Assembly (NCBI GenBank): GCA_010094045.1
Contig: ML986662.1
Location: 1 to 64,000 of the forward strand
DNA: 64,000 nucleotides
Origin: Lojkania enalia
Lineage: Eukaryota; Ascomycota; Dothideomycetes; Pleosporales
Direction: 5' to 3'
Shown: piece after piece, positions 1 through 11,981 of the stretch
Position numbering within the stretch: the stretch's first letter is position 1
Layout: each line of letters begins with the position of its first letter
The notes under the pieces: model-generated
Seen by the model: the letters and a program-made list of their open reading frames with translations, nothing else
Database searches by the model: none
Told to the model about the DNA's origin: nothing
Position numbers and translations under genes: made by a program

Positions 1-55
1 CCCCCCCCACCAGCCATATATGCATATATATATAAAGCGGAACAACATAATACTT

Positions 56-3052
56 TTATTGATGCTTCCCCGTCGCTCTCCAAGTCCCGTCCGCTAACGT
101 GACGAACCTGACGGGTCTCCCCCTCCCTCTTCCACCATCCAGTCCTCCTCTTCGTCTTGCCACACTTTCGACTCCCCCCGCCTCAAGCCATCGGCTCAAG
201 TTCTTACACTGAGAAACATCGAATTCTTCTAATTCCCTGCATCCTTCGACAACAGCTTCGACGCCGGTGCCGGTAACGCGCACGCAGCCACGAACGGAAA
301 GGTAGCGTAGGTCAAGTAGATGGAGAGAGATGCATCGGAGTGACGTATCAGATACGGCGGAGCCGCAGAAAGCGAGGTTCAAGTGAGTGAGGGAGGGGAG
401 GCCGAGAGCCAGGACTTCGGTTGCGGTATCAGAAAGGGCGCAACAAAACGACTACCAATGATAATTAGCAATCCAACTGAGAGATTGGTGTGCGAATGTG
501 ATGGGACGTACTAAGTCTAGCTCCTTCAGCCCCTTTGCCGCATTCGTAAGATATACAATCGCATTATCAGTCAAATAGGTGCAATCCGCGAGGCACAATC
601 TGGTCAAACGTGGAAAAGGATAAACACTCCAATGCTGGAAGCCTACATCTGTAATAGTCGTACATCTTGTGAGATCCATCTGCTCGATACGTGAAGCCGC
701 GTGCACGGCAATATGTGCCATGGAACGGTCTGTAATATGTTTGCAATAACTCAACGTTAGCCTTCGTAGCTTGGGGCACCCCACGACGGTGCCGGGAGGA
801 AGAGGCTGCGGGGCGGGCTGTCCCTGCGGCATCTTTTGGCCAAAAGCACGATGTCGGCCGTTCATTTGAGCCTGTTGCTGTGCTAGCTGCATCGCGGGAG
901 GAAGCTCCGGGACGACCCATCCGATAACGCGAGCAAGGAGATTGTCGCCGACCTTCCGGCAATTGCTGAGGTCAACTTCCTCAAGTCCCTTGGCCTTGTT
1001 AACCATTTCGAGGACGGCGGGGCCCGTTATATCCCACACGCTTTTCATTTTCCATATTTTGACTCTAGGACCGCAGGTATTCGCCAGTGCGTTGAAGCCT
1101 TCATCCGTCACGTGGAAGCAGTTGCTAATGTCGACAACGTCTGGCCTTGTCCCAACGAACGGGCATATTATGTCTGCCAGAGCGCGATCTGTCACCCTCC
1201 GGTTGTATTTTGTAAGGTCCAGGGTATGCAGAATATCCGGGGAGGTCGAGATAACCTTCAGCCAATGCATGGATACTCGTCGCATGCACATTAGCTCATA
1301 AATATCGAAATTTTGGAAGATCTTGGTTAGAATGGGATCTGGAAGAACTCCCTTTCCGAATCGGCTAGGTCTTCGTATTATTCTGGGTCGCTTGGAGGAG
1401 GCCGCGGGTTCTGGAGGGGTGGATGTGTGCTTCGATAATGGTGAGGGTGATAGTGGCGCTCCATTCGGCGATGGAGACTTGGGCTGCGAATCGCTGGCGG
1501 AGCTCGTGGGAGATTCCGGTGTAGGTGGAGCAAGAGAGCCTCTCCGGGATCTTGATCTGACATTTTCTAAATCTACGTTGAGGAATGGGTCTGGGTCATA
1601 AGGCTCAAGCGTTAGTCTCTCTTCTCGCCGAGAGGGCGTTAAAGGGGTTTCGATGGTGCTTGGAGTCTCGCTGAATGTGACGGTGGGAACGCTCTTCTTC
1701 CGCGGTGTTCGTGGTATTATGATATCGGCAATGTTGAGCTCGTCGATCTTGGGTGTGGTGTCCATAGCGTTGGCCATGTGAGCGTCGGGCTGTTTACCGG
1801 CCTGGAGACGCTCCTTCGCAACCGTTTCCACCTGTTGGCGGAGGTTCGGCGAGCACTTTTGCCAGAGTTCATTCAAGATATCACCGCTAATCATCAAGCA
1901 CTCCACAGAGGATATCGATCGTACTGTAGCTGTTCGGCGGGGGGCTAACGACAAGCTCACGACTTCGCCAAAATATTGACCTGAGCGCAGGCGAGCTTTG
2001 ACCTGGTGGAAATTGTGCTCTCCGCCGGCAATTGACTTCCTCCGCATGTGTATAACGCCATTCCCGTCCTCTTCAGGCGGTCTCGTGTTCACCACCTCGA
2101 CTTCCCCTCGTACGATGAAGTACACATCCCGCCCCTGGGTACCCTGCTGAATGATGTCGGTGAAAGGTGGGAAGGAGCATGGCTGAGCGTTGAGCCCGAT
2201 GAAATGGAGGATATCTGGCGGGAGGCTGGAAAAGAGTGGCAGTTCTCTGAGCAGGAGTCTCACATTCACGTTGCCACTGCCGAAAGCGCTCAGAGCAGCA
2301 GCTTCGGCCAAACCTGGGCTCGGAGACTTCCTTTTCTTGTACGCGCTGATGACCTCGCCGTCGCGGAGGATGCCGGAATCACCCATTTCTACATCACCAT
2401 CCGCTCGGTCGCGGGTTCTTTTCCCGTTCCGCTGGAAAGCCTTGGTGGGCTGCTTAACAGTGTGGGCACCTATTTCCTTCTTCTTGCGGTTGAGGATAGA
2501 GAGACGCTCCTTGGCCTCCTCCATGATGGCTCGCTCTACCTCGGGGAAGTTTGGCAGCTCCTTCTTAAGGTCTTCCTTGTTGAGGCGCACGACCAGCGAC
2601 CTCATGTTCGCTATGATGGTAGCGGTGCGCGGGATGTCCATGAGGATGCCGATCTCGCCGAAGAAGGCGCCGGGCTTGAGCTCGGCGTAGGTGCTCTCGC
2701 CGTCGCGCGAGGTGACACGCACAGCGCCGCGAACTAGCCAGTACATGGCCTTGGCGGGCTCACCTTCGGTGAGGATGTAGTCGTGGGCCTGGTAGAGCTG
2801 GGGGCGTAGGTGGGCGCCGATGGCGGCGAGGAAGGAGTCGGGTGCGGAGAGGAATAGCGGAAAGGAGCGCAAGCGGTCTAGGAGGTCGAGCGGTAGACCA
2901 TGGATGGTTGATGCAGTGAGGGGCGAGGGCCGGATGGGCTTCGTGGGGTTGGTGTCGGATTCGTACGCGCGCAGCAGCGAGAAGTGGTCTGGAATGTCCC
3001 CGCCGTTGGGCCTCGCGTGCGCCGTGGGGCTACCGGCCCTATAGCGACGCAT
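56..3052 (-). CDS. Cyclic-nucleotide-binding / F-box / LRR protein
   Basis: Two exons, 3052-512 and 451-56, joined in phase 0 by a 61-bp intron (GTACGT...GGTAG), give about 978 aa. Two cyclic-nucleotide-binding-like domains lie near residues 65-185 and 270-400. Each keeps a cassette of the FGE...R-TAT type (FGEIGILMDIPRTATI and FGEVVSLSLAPRRTATV). A Ser/Pro-rich linker follows, then an F-box-like stretch near residue 570 (LPDPILTKIFQNFDIYEL), then AMN1-type leucine-rich repeats to the C-terminus. The last repeats are in exon 2, so a call that stops at 452 would truncate the protein. F-box proteins usually recruit substrates to SCF ubiquitin ligases. Coupling to nucleotide-sensor domains suggests ligand-gated substrate choice, which is inference. 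The start MRRYRAGSP is the first ATG of the open frame. Confidence 0.88.
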
Positions 3053-3369
3053 TGTGTCGTGTCTTGTCTTGTCTTATCTTGTCTCGCAGTAGGAGGGGAC
3101 TGGTCCGGGCGACGACGGGGACGACGAGCTGCTGCCCGTGTCGGGGATGACTACGCGCGGCGCCCCCTCCAAAGAATAGCAACAAGACGATGACTAGGAC
3201 CAGGAATAGGGACAAGTGTGTGTCAGTGGAGGAGGACCGGCGGCGGCGGCGGCAGCGGGCAGCGGCAGCGGGTGAAGGAGGAAGAGGAGTTGGCCGGTCC
3301 AGGTGGAACGCGACAGAGAGAGGTGTGAGCGTGTGGTGGTCAATCGGACTGGTGGTCAGCTCGGCCGCA

Positions 3370-3402
<33 letters not shown>

Positions 3403-4422
3403 TGCTATGGTGACTGTTGTTGCTATGGTCGAGAGGCGTGTGCGAGGAGTGGTAGAACGCGGCGGGAGATGAGTGATGTGTGGTAGTGTAGTATGTATGT
3501 GGTAGTAGGAGTGATGAGCGACCATTGGCGGGCGATGATGTGGGTGGAGTGTGCGCCGCCGCTGAGTGGAGAGGGCTGCGGGCGGCAGGCGGGTCTATCC
3601 ACCGCCGCTCAACCGTCTCTCAACTGTCAACTAGCTAGGTTAGGTACCTCTGAGCTCAGTATACTACACTGAGCATTGTGCAAGCACGAGCCGTCTACTA
3701 TCTACCCAGGTCTACACCTGCACAGTGCCTGGGAGAAATAATTCTGGTGCAGGCTTGGGTCGCTGACGGGCTCCAGGATGGGGCACTTCCACAGCAAATC
3801 ACGCCGAGGCGTTGGATCTTCTAGAAGGGCGACCTGGCCGTCGGAGTTTTATCACGAAACACTCGTCCTCTCCAGCTCGTGCGTCAGATTTTCCGCGTCT
3901 AGCCACATGTGAAGGTACCTACCAGCCTACATTATGTACCTACAGAATCCGTACATACGTCCAGACTCTCTATATCTATGTAAGCCGAACGCCCTCCGCC
4001 AAACCCCCTGAGAGCCACATATCTCACCCACACTGTGGCCTCATGCCCGCAGCTACCGTCCTTCTCTGAGCACGAGCACGAGCATGAGAGAGGGAGTCAG
4101 CTAGTGTCGCATCGCTTCGCATGGCATCATATTACATCACCGTGAAATCTATCCGGGCGCCATACCTATCATCAACCTCACTATCACCATCGGTCTACGA
4201 TTCAGAAATCCCCCCCCCCCCAAAAAAGAAAAAAAAAAACTGCCCTCCGCGGGTATCGTGTGATCAAATCCCGAAAACGCCGCCATTTCCATTCATTCCT
4301 CAAGTAATCCTCCATTCGTACCCAACCCCCGGTCACGCTCATATACTCCGTACAACGAAAAATCAAACATCGCAGCCTCCGCTCCGTAACTCTACCTACT
4401 TCTAGCAGTTAACCCCGCTAGC
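3053..4422. other. Intergenic region, 5' side of the CNB/F-box gene
   Basis: No supported gene. The short frames here are low-complexity and lack recognisable motifs. The stretch holds GGC/GGA-rich simple sequence, a GGCT tandem repeat, and a C-run followed by an A-run near 4210-4240. It probably contains the promoter and 5' leader of the minus-strand gene to the left and the 3' end of the gene to the right. Confidence 0.6.
3371..3402. repeat. GGCT tetranucleotide microsatellite
   Basis: Eight perfect tandem copies of GGCT, about 320 bp upstream of the start of the CNB/F-box gene. It is a likely length-variable site. Confidence 0.95.
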
Positions 4423-5325
4423 TTATCTCCACTCCATTTCCCTCTCCCTCTCTCTCTCTCTCCGCCGCTCCCCCCGCCACTGCTCCCGTTCCGCCCTCTC
4501 GTACTCTTCTCGGTGCTTGTGTCGGTCGTAGACTTTCTCAGCTTCTCGCGCCGCAATTCCGCCAACGACAGCCCCTCCCACCGTCGTCCACGTATTGCCC
4601 TTCTTCACTGCATTTCCAGCCACGCCCCCAGCAAGGGCCCCCACCACAGTCGCAAACATGCGGTTGTGGTTCGGTGATGACGAGCGCTTCCTCGGCGGGA
4701 GAGACTTCTCGCGCCGTGGAGGGGAGTAGGACAGCGAGCGCCGACGGATGGGGTAGGGCCGTCCGCGGTCATCTAGCTCCCCTCTGTCTCCATAACCGTA
4801 GGGAACATTGCGAGGCCTTGGAGCGTAGTCGAAAGGCGGGGATGGCGCCCGTGCCTGGTGCATTACTTATCAGTATTCCGTGCATATTCGAGAGAATTAA
4901 GGCTGGACACTTACGGTCACTTGGTAGCCTCCTAGATAGCCTCCCGGGTGTCTGTAAGGAGCTCGTCCTTGGCCGACGACTTCTCCGTCCGGCTCGTCTC
5001 GATCTCGGCCATCTCTCCACTCGCGCTCTCTATCCCTCGGCGCGAAATTCTCATCCGCTGCTGGCGGTACCGAGTGTGAACGAGAACGGTCCCGATGATG
5101 ATGATGATTGTGTGGAGGCGGATGCTGCCTGTCGTGTTTATGGCGATTGGGCAAATGCCAGGCAGGCAGGCTTCCATACACCTTGTCGTGATACTTGTTC
5201 GCGAAATGGTCAATGCCCGTGAAGCCGAGTTCCTATGGCCTCGGGTTAGCATACGGCAGCTCTGCCCGACCTTATACATGGTGCTGTGCGTTGCTTACTA
5301 CTAGATCCTGGTAGTTGTCGCCCAT
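4423..5325 (-). CDS. Arg/His-rich protein with glycine-zipper segment
   Basis: Three exons were assembled by hand: 5325-5299 (MGDNYQDLV), 5232-4915 and 4854-4423. All junctions are phase 0 with GTAAG donors and TAG/CAG acceptors, giving about 258 aa. The N-terminal half is hydrophilic with His and Arg/Asp runs. The C-terminal half has a Gly/Ala segment (VVGALAGGVAGNAV...VGGAVVGGIAA) of the glycine-zipper 2TM type, which could be membrane-associated. A basic, Glu/Arg-rich helical tail follows. This arrangement is common in small fungal proteins of unknown role. The Arg/Asp repeats recall the protein at 59874-60634, but I see no firm homology. Function unknown. Confidence 0.75.
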
Positions 5326-6383
5326 GGCTGTAGCGTTCCTAGGCTTCCGGCCGGTGCGCGCGGGGCTTCTTCCGTGGATTCCAGTACTTCGTAGTACTGT
5401 ATGCGGTACGAAGGGTAGTGCTTGAGAGAATTATTTGCTCGACAACAAGCACTGACTGATTGCCAACAGCCGGTGAGGGGATCTTGCGAGATTCTTAACC
5501 CTACCTCCCAGCCCTATGACGTTAAGTCTCTTCGTGGGACTTGGCGTTGTTGAAACGGGCGGGTTTGGCTGCAGATCGCGCCTCCGGAGATCGACTCGAT
5601 CAGCAACCGCAATAGTCACAACAGCGTATCACAAAAGAATGAAGATGAAGCGGAGATGGGATAATGAAAATTAACAGCAGTGGCCGCAAGTTAGTTGTCT
5701 TATTCTAGGCTGCAATAGTTGTCTCGGAAACTGAATGCTGTCCTTCGCATAGGTTGCTTTTTTGGTAAGGATGGGCTGCTAAGCTTCCTGACCAAAGCAC
5801 GAGCAGGGCGCAGGCCTACACTTTTCACCAACCTGGCTGTTGCCCACGTGGTCTATATTGGACGTGGAGATCGTTGCTGCACTGCTCAATAATGGCCTGC
5901 GATCTGCTCCAAGTACAGGATACAGAAAGGTTGTTGATAGTATATACATAGATGTAGCCTTAGGCGTTAGAGAGCGGTTGATGATCCTAGTCCTGGTGGT
6001 TCCATTTGGTAGGCTTACATCATCGCGCATAGCGTTTCTAGTCCTCGTTCAGTGTTCTGACAAGCACACTTCTTGGCCGCCTTCGAGTTTGAAATCATAG
6101 ATTATTGCTATTCGTTTCTCCCAGAACAAGAAATCACCATAGGTATCCCACGCCCTAAAAGGGCCGTCCATGCCACTACACCGTAAATGCCCGTATCGAT
6201 TGTCCTTAATCCCAACGCCAGGTCCATGCCCATGAAAAAGAACTCCAGATATGCGTCATCGTAAATCTCTCAGGAAGAGCAACTAACCCATCCACCTCCT
6301 TCTTGAATTCCAGAATACCGAATCCTCCCTCCATCCTTGGATTAAAAGAAAAAGAGAAAATAAAATAAATCAGCCAAGCCAGA
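5326..6383. other. Intergenic region
   Basis: No supported gene. The open frames on both strands lack motifs and codon character. It probably holds the promoter of the glycine-zipper gene and the 3' region of the next minus-strand gene. Confidence 0.55.
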
Positions 6384-6897
6384 CTACGCCCTGGCCTGCT
6401 GCAGCAACAGCGAATGCTGCACCGGATGCGTCTTCTCGACATTGCCCTTGGCCATCTTCTGCATCATGAAGTTGCCGTCGATTTCCACGTCCTCGACTAG
6501 GTGGCCGTTGTCGACGCGCCACCTTCCGGCAATGGTGAGGATCCCGACCGGCGGTTTGGCGTTGACGAGCGAGTTTACCCCTGAGGCGACATTGGTCAGG
6601 GTCAGTTTGTAGGTTGTCTGCTATATTTTGTAAGCTTTCTTATCTTCAGCGACGAGGGCGCTGCCGGGACGGAAGATGGGGATGTAGTGAGGATGGGACA
6701 TATCATACTTGGCCAATGGGTTTTTTGTCCGTCACTATGTAGGTGGCTTGTGTGCTGGGGTTGCCGGACTCGAAGGCGTAAGAGATGAGGGATGGGCATA
6801 GGGTGCGGATCATTAGGTCGTGGTTGTGTAGGGCGGCCAGGACATTTTCTGAGGATAGCCCGTGGGGAAGCAGCGTGCTGAGGGTGGTGCTTGACAT
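6384..6897 (-). CDS. Small conserved-looking fungal protein, 141 aa
   Basis: Two exons, 6897-6709 and 6620-6384, are joined in phase 0 by an 88-bp intron (GTATGA...ATATAG). Without splicing the frame stops at once after KKPIGQV; with splicing it runs to 141 aa. The N-terminus carries LPHGLSSENVLAALHNHDLM, and the C-terminal half has alternating beta-like segments (TYKLTLTNV, ILTIAGRWRV, LVEDVEIDG). The length and pattern loosely recall small SRPBCC/START-like fungal proteins of the DUF7053 kind, but this is tentative. No signal peptide or membrane segment is seen. It lies alone, about 1.7 kb from the monooxygenase gene. Confidence 0.65.
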
Positions 6898-8579
6898 ATT
6901 GATTTGGGGATTAGATGTGTGTATTACGATTTGGGAAGTATTATGATTAGACTTGAGTTTATAAGCAGAAAGGAGGTTGAGCGATTGAATGGAGGAGAGT
7001 TTGACGGAGTAGTATGGGAAACCCCCAACTTGAAAAACAAGAAATGGTAGCTGAGCTGAGCGTAAGAGAGAAAAAAAAAAGTGTAAACCGGCCGTGAGCT
7101 GTATGTTTATATAGATTCGGTTTGGGATGCGATATGATATGATTGATTGTGTTCAACGACGATTTTCCGGCGTGCAGTGTGCATGCATGCACTACTCGAC
7201 TCAGGCCAGACACCAAAGCCTCCTACAGCGTGGCTGGATCCCTGCATCGCATCTCTCCAAAATAAGCACATCCGGCCGCCTAAAATGCCCAACATCCCGC
7301 GTAACCCACGCCTCCCCAGCTAATCGCAAACACCGGTGATGTAATAGCACCTTTCGCCAACGCGGAACCATCCAGCGCCATACATCCGCACTGTTTATCC
7401 AGGACTCTAACTAATACACCAGAGCTTGGTTTCTCGCTGATGGAACTTGGTTGGCATGGGCAAAACCAGTCGTGCCAGTGTCCCGGCGCCGACGATCACT
7501 CCGCTCCGGTCGGATCTCCGCGCTTAGGGCAACCAGAAACGGCCAGCGATACTTTGGATGCAAATCGCAGACAGCCCGTTCACCTCTCCTTCCGATGATA
7601 CGGGAGGAAGATCTGCCGCGGCTGAGCTACTTTCGGGCTATGATTGTGTGCGCTACCGTCGCATGTTGTTGTCCATGGGCGTCGGCTCCCCGCAATACGA
7701 AGAAGTGCGCTGATCAATACGGCCCTGCATCAATCTATCAGTTCTGCATGTATATTGTAAATTGTCCCGCCGTCTAGCAAGAAACTGCGCTGTTGCACAG
7801 CAGTCATTATAGTTTTGAGGTCGGACAAAGTCGTCATTGTTGCGGCTGCACTTGAGTAATTTTCTGCGTGTCGGCATGTTGGTGGGTGCGCCTGGGGCTC
7901 CTAACCAACGCTCCTACGTCCCTCCTGCCCTTTCGTTTCTCTGAGAAGCGCTTATCAGGGCTGAAGGAAAGGCCGTACTTCATTGGTACATGTGCACAAG
8001 GCGGAAGCCAGATGCGAGGACAGATCAATCATCTATTCTCCGATTGGAGGGTGGACGAAGGACGAAGCTGCGCTGACCATATATCGTAAGTGTTTCAGTA
8101 AGGCGGGAGAATGTTGGAGGAGGCGCAGACTCTAAAACGGAGAGCTTATGTGGGGAATGGATATCGAATACTATTGTGGTGGCTTGCCAATTTTAGGCCA
8201 TGAGGTAGCTAGAATGAGGTATGCTGACCGACGGCTAGATCGTGGTATGAACGCGGGGGAGGAAGAGGAGGCGGCTGTGTGTGGAGAAAGGGGAAGCGTT
8301 GCGATGTCAGTCAGCATGATCTCTAGCTGGGGTAGGTAAAGAGATCATTCGGTAGATCGTTCAGAACTAATTCGTGGAACGGCCATGTAAATATTTTCTC
8401 TGCCTGCCGGGAGTCTGAATGTAGCCAACCAAACCCACCTTCGTATGTTTTCGGCATTAGCAAGTAGCCACCCGTGCTGACGCACTTCTGATAAAAGCAA
8501 CTCCACAGCTCTCCCCTTCCAAATCAATTAAACCTAGACAGGCGGCTTCCCTATGACCAAACTCTCCTGAGTTCCGACC
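6898..8579. other. Intergenic region
   Basis: No supported gene. Frames such as 7451-7777 (+) are Arg-rich, without motifs or splice logic, and look like chance. The A-tract near 7070 lies in the probable promoter of the 141-aa gene. Confidence 0.5.
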
Positions 8580-10522
8580 CTATAGCTTAGCCTCCGCGGT
8601 TCGATTGCTTTCCTTACTGTCCACTCCCGAAAACGCAACACCAGCATTTCCTTGCATTGTCCCACTCCGATTGATAATTTGCAACTTCCTGCCTCTCGAA
8701 ATGGGCTCATCGTCATCGTGCTCCCGAATATAATACGCCCAATCCGCCGTCGGATCTAACTCCGTCTGACTATATCCATTGCCCATCCAAGCAAATCTGT
8801 TGCCATTATATTTGATCTCCCAATCATCGTAGCGGACCTCCATCATGGCCTCGATGTAGTGCAGCGTTGAGCCTGGCCAGAGGGCAGTGATGGGGCCGTC
8901 GGGGCGCTGCTTATACCATGAGCGGCAGGGATCGTGCCACACCGTCTTCTGCATGAATTGGTCTTTGAATGCAATGAAGTCGGCGACAGCCTCCACCTTT
9001 GGCGCGAACTGTGAGATATTATTGGTCTGGAAGCGGTCAATGAGCTTGCACATGTAGTCTGCCTGGCATTCGACTGCGGACAGAACAGGGCCGTTGCCGA
9101 TAGGGCAGTTCGGACCTAGGAAGATGAGGTAGTTTGGGAATTCGGCGGCGGCGATGCCGAAGTAGGACTGGGCTTCGTCTTTCCAGACGTCTTGGAGGTT
9201 CTTCCCTGAAGGTCCGATGACGGGGAAGCGGGGCTTGAAAGAGGTGTTGAACCCGGTGGCGCAGATCAAGACGTCGATAGGATATTCTTTGCCGTTGTCG
9301 CAAAGGCAGCCACGTTCAGTGATTTCGTGAATCTCGCCGTAGACAACATTGACGTTCTCCTTGCCCAGCGCTTCGAGATAGCCGACGCCCGGTGTTAGAC
9401 GGCGGCAGCCAACATGCCAGTTGGGTACCAGTCGCTCCTCCAAGTAGGGGTTCTTTAGCTTATCGTGCATTTGTTGTCTGAAGTACGCCTCGGTCTCATT
9501 ATTGGTGTTGGTGCCCTTGAGGAAGATCCCAAACTGGCCGTTGAGACCTCGCTCAACGTTTCGTCTATATTCAAGAAGTGCATTGGGCTTCGTTGCGAAT
9601 TCGAGACGTTCATGATCCGAAAAGACGTGCTGTTCAAGGCCCTGGACAGGTGATACCCAAGTCGGTTCTCGGATGAAGGTAGTGAGTTGCTGAACGTGTG
9701 GCTGTATGGTAGGGAGGACTTGGATGCCAGATGATCTGTGTGCAACCCTAAGTACAAGGACAAATGCCTGCTCAGAAGTTACCCTTACCCATTTCCAATC
9801 AGACCAACATGTTTGCCTCTCAAGTCGATCTTGTCATCCCAGTTCGCAGTGTGTAGCAGGACTCCCTTGTATTTGTTTAGTCCTGAAATGGCAGGCCATT
9901 GCCAGTTATTCAAAATGCCGCCAGCGTTGACAAGAATATCGCAGTGATCGGAAACGGCAGTATTCCTTTCAAGGTCCCTAATTTTCACATCGTAACCGCC
10001 TTTCTCGTGATTCCAGTATGCGCCCTCAACTTGGTGTTTAGTCTTGACGTATTTATGAAGCCCATACTTTCGCGCGAAGTCATTGAAGTACTGGAAAATT
10101 TCTCTAGAGCTAGCATACACGGCAGACCAATCAAGCTTTGGCTCGAAAGACCAAGTGTAATTGTGCGATGGAACGTCACATGCGCACCTAGTCTGTATTA
10201 GCCCGATATCTCTGATAACGTTATGCGGAATCGGCGCCAAGGACTGCGGGGCGGAAAGACGCCATGCCATCTCATCTACTAGGGTAACTTACCCCGGATA
10301 CCGGTTTTCCCACCACGTCCCTGAAACCTCTGGGTTCTTCTCATATACTGTGAGGCTGAAGTTTGCAAAGTGTCTCTGCAGCTTGTAGGCCATCAAAAGA
10401 CCTGATGCGCCCGCCCCGATGCAGACAACGCGAACATGTCGCTGAGCGTGAACGGGACCTTTTAACCGATGCTCAGCCTCAGATTCGGGGCGACTGGTAG
10501 ACGGGACGACGAAATCTGCCAT
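8580..10522 (-). CDS. Baeyer-Villiger-type flavin monooxygenase
   Basis: Three exons, 10522-10293, 10187-9789 and 9735-8580, have phase-2 junctions that rebuild RYPG/CACDVPSH and GLIGNG/SSGIQV, giving 594 aa. The FAD-binding GAGASG is at residues 36-41 and an NADPH-type GNGSSG at about 208-213. Between them is a Baeyer-Villiger fingerprint variant, YKGVLLHTANWD (family form F-x-G-x3-H-x3-W). The conserved ATGFNTSF follows in the C-terminal half. Family members insert oxygen next to a ketone using NADPH and O2. The substrate cannot be predicted. The next gene upstream on the same strand is a short-chain dehydrogenase, a usual partner that supplies the ketone, so a two-gene catabolic or biosynthetic unit is plausible. 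The first fingerprint residue is Tyr rather than Phe. Confidence 0.9.
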
Positions 10523-11093
10523 GTTGGATCAGGGTATAAAACAGTAAAGAATACAAAACAGCTGAACACTCTGGAAATGACAAAATATGATATGTGAGGA
10601 ATGCAAGGCCCTTGCGACTCGATGATCCCTTTTATATTTGGATATCATTTCTCTAACCAGTAGAGTCATTGAAGCTTCTAACTCGCTCTAGCACGAATCA
10701 TACAGGAACGACGTGGGCTGTGAAACCCGGGGCGATATCCAGGGTAGAGTACGACTCGTGTGGCGAGGAGGGACTGTTCGGACTTATTCGTGCCTAGAGC
10801 ATGTTGGTGGTAAAACATTTCCGCTATGTAGTAGGACATCCCAAATTTGGCTTGGCTAATATATCGATAGGTCAGGACTAGATGACTGACGAGAGCGTGT
10901 CAGGTCGAGATGCTCGGATACGGAACCTTAGCATTCAGCGGGCCAATCCTTGGATACAGTGGTTGACCGGCCGTTTACATTTGCCCCTTTGAGAGATGAA
11001 CAGCTTGAAACTGTTGTCTTGATCTGAAGAAACACTGCCATTGTATACGTTTGTCAATTGAGAGTGAACTCAGAGGATCCAATTTGAAGTAGT
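10523..11093. other. Intergenic region between SDR and monooxygenase
   Basis: About 570 bp without a gene. It holds the promoter of the monooxygenase and the 3' end of the dehydrogenase gene. No distinctive site recognised. Confidence 0.5.
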
Positions 11094-11981
11094 CTACTGG
11101 ATAGAAAAACCGCCGTCAACTACCATCGCCGCTCCAATCATGTAACTGCTTGCATCTGAGAGCAAGTAAGAGATCGCGTCACCTATCTCGTCCATGCGGG
11201 CGAACCGTTCTAGTGGAACCTTCCGCCGCTCAATATCCATAATATTGCCACCCGCTGAGCCTTCCTTGTCCATGGTATCCTGTACTAGAGGAGTAAGTAC
11301 GTATCCAGGACAGATGGCGTTGATCTTGATGCCCTTTGGCGCAAAAGCCACCCCGTCTGCCCTCGTAAGCCCAACCACAGCATGTTTGCTAGTCGAATAT
11401 GCTGTCGAAGGGACATTCAGTGTAGGCCCAATGACCCCATACATTGATGCGACATTGACGATTGAACCTCTGTATGAGCGGATGGTGTTGGAAAGCTTCT
11501 CCTGCTGAAGCATCTGTCTGATTTGTGCCCTCTGGCACAGCCAGACACCAGTTGCGTTGACAGCCAATACTCGCTCGAAATCATCGCGGGGGATCTGGTC
11601 CGTAGTTGCAAGCATGCCACCTATGCCTGCATTGTTTAAAGCGTAATCTATCCTCCCAAACTCCTTGACCGCTTGGGCGATACTGTCATTAACGGCAGCC
11701 TCGTTGGCGACATCTATCTCAATCTCTTTGATCGAGATGTCCGCGTATGTCTTCTTCAGCTCGGATGCGGTTTTCGTTACTGGATTTCGGTCGAGGAGTG
11801 CAAAAGATCGCACACCTTGCCGGGCAAGCGAGTATGCCGCATACTGTCCAATACCTGCTCAGAATCAGGACTTCATGTCGTTTAGAAAGAAGCTTGGTGT
11901 GCTCTGTGAGCGCTGCAAATCCTGAAACTTACCGGACCCAGCGCCGGTGATGTAGGCAACCCCCCTCAGTGCGAACGCCAT
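11094..11981 (-). CDS. Short-chain dehydrogenase/reductase (SDR)
   Basis: Two exons, 11981-11933 and 11854-11094, are joined in phase 1 by a 78-bp intron. It splits the cofactor motif, and splicing restores TGAGSGIG at residues 12-19; total 269 aa. Other classical SDR marks are NNAG (90-93), the catalytic Ser near 153, YSTSK with Tyr169 and Lys173, and the C-terminal SYMIGAAMVVDGG. The family oxidises or reduces alcohols and ketones with NAD(P)(H). An Asp (ALLDRNP) follows the second beta strand, which favours NAD(H). No secretion signal is seen. It lies 571 bp upstream of the flavin monooxygenase on the same strand, so alcohol-to-ketone-to-ester chemistry is a reasonable guess. Confidence 0.92.

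Noticed and set aside
942..2737. Plus-strand open frames up to 229 codons opposite the CNB/F-box gene
   Set aside because: They are antisense shadows of a long conserved minus-strand frame and show no motifs.
7451..7777. 108-codon plus-strand frame
   Set aside because: Arg-rich with no domain, no splice logic and no neighbour context.
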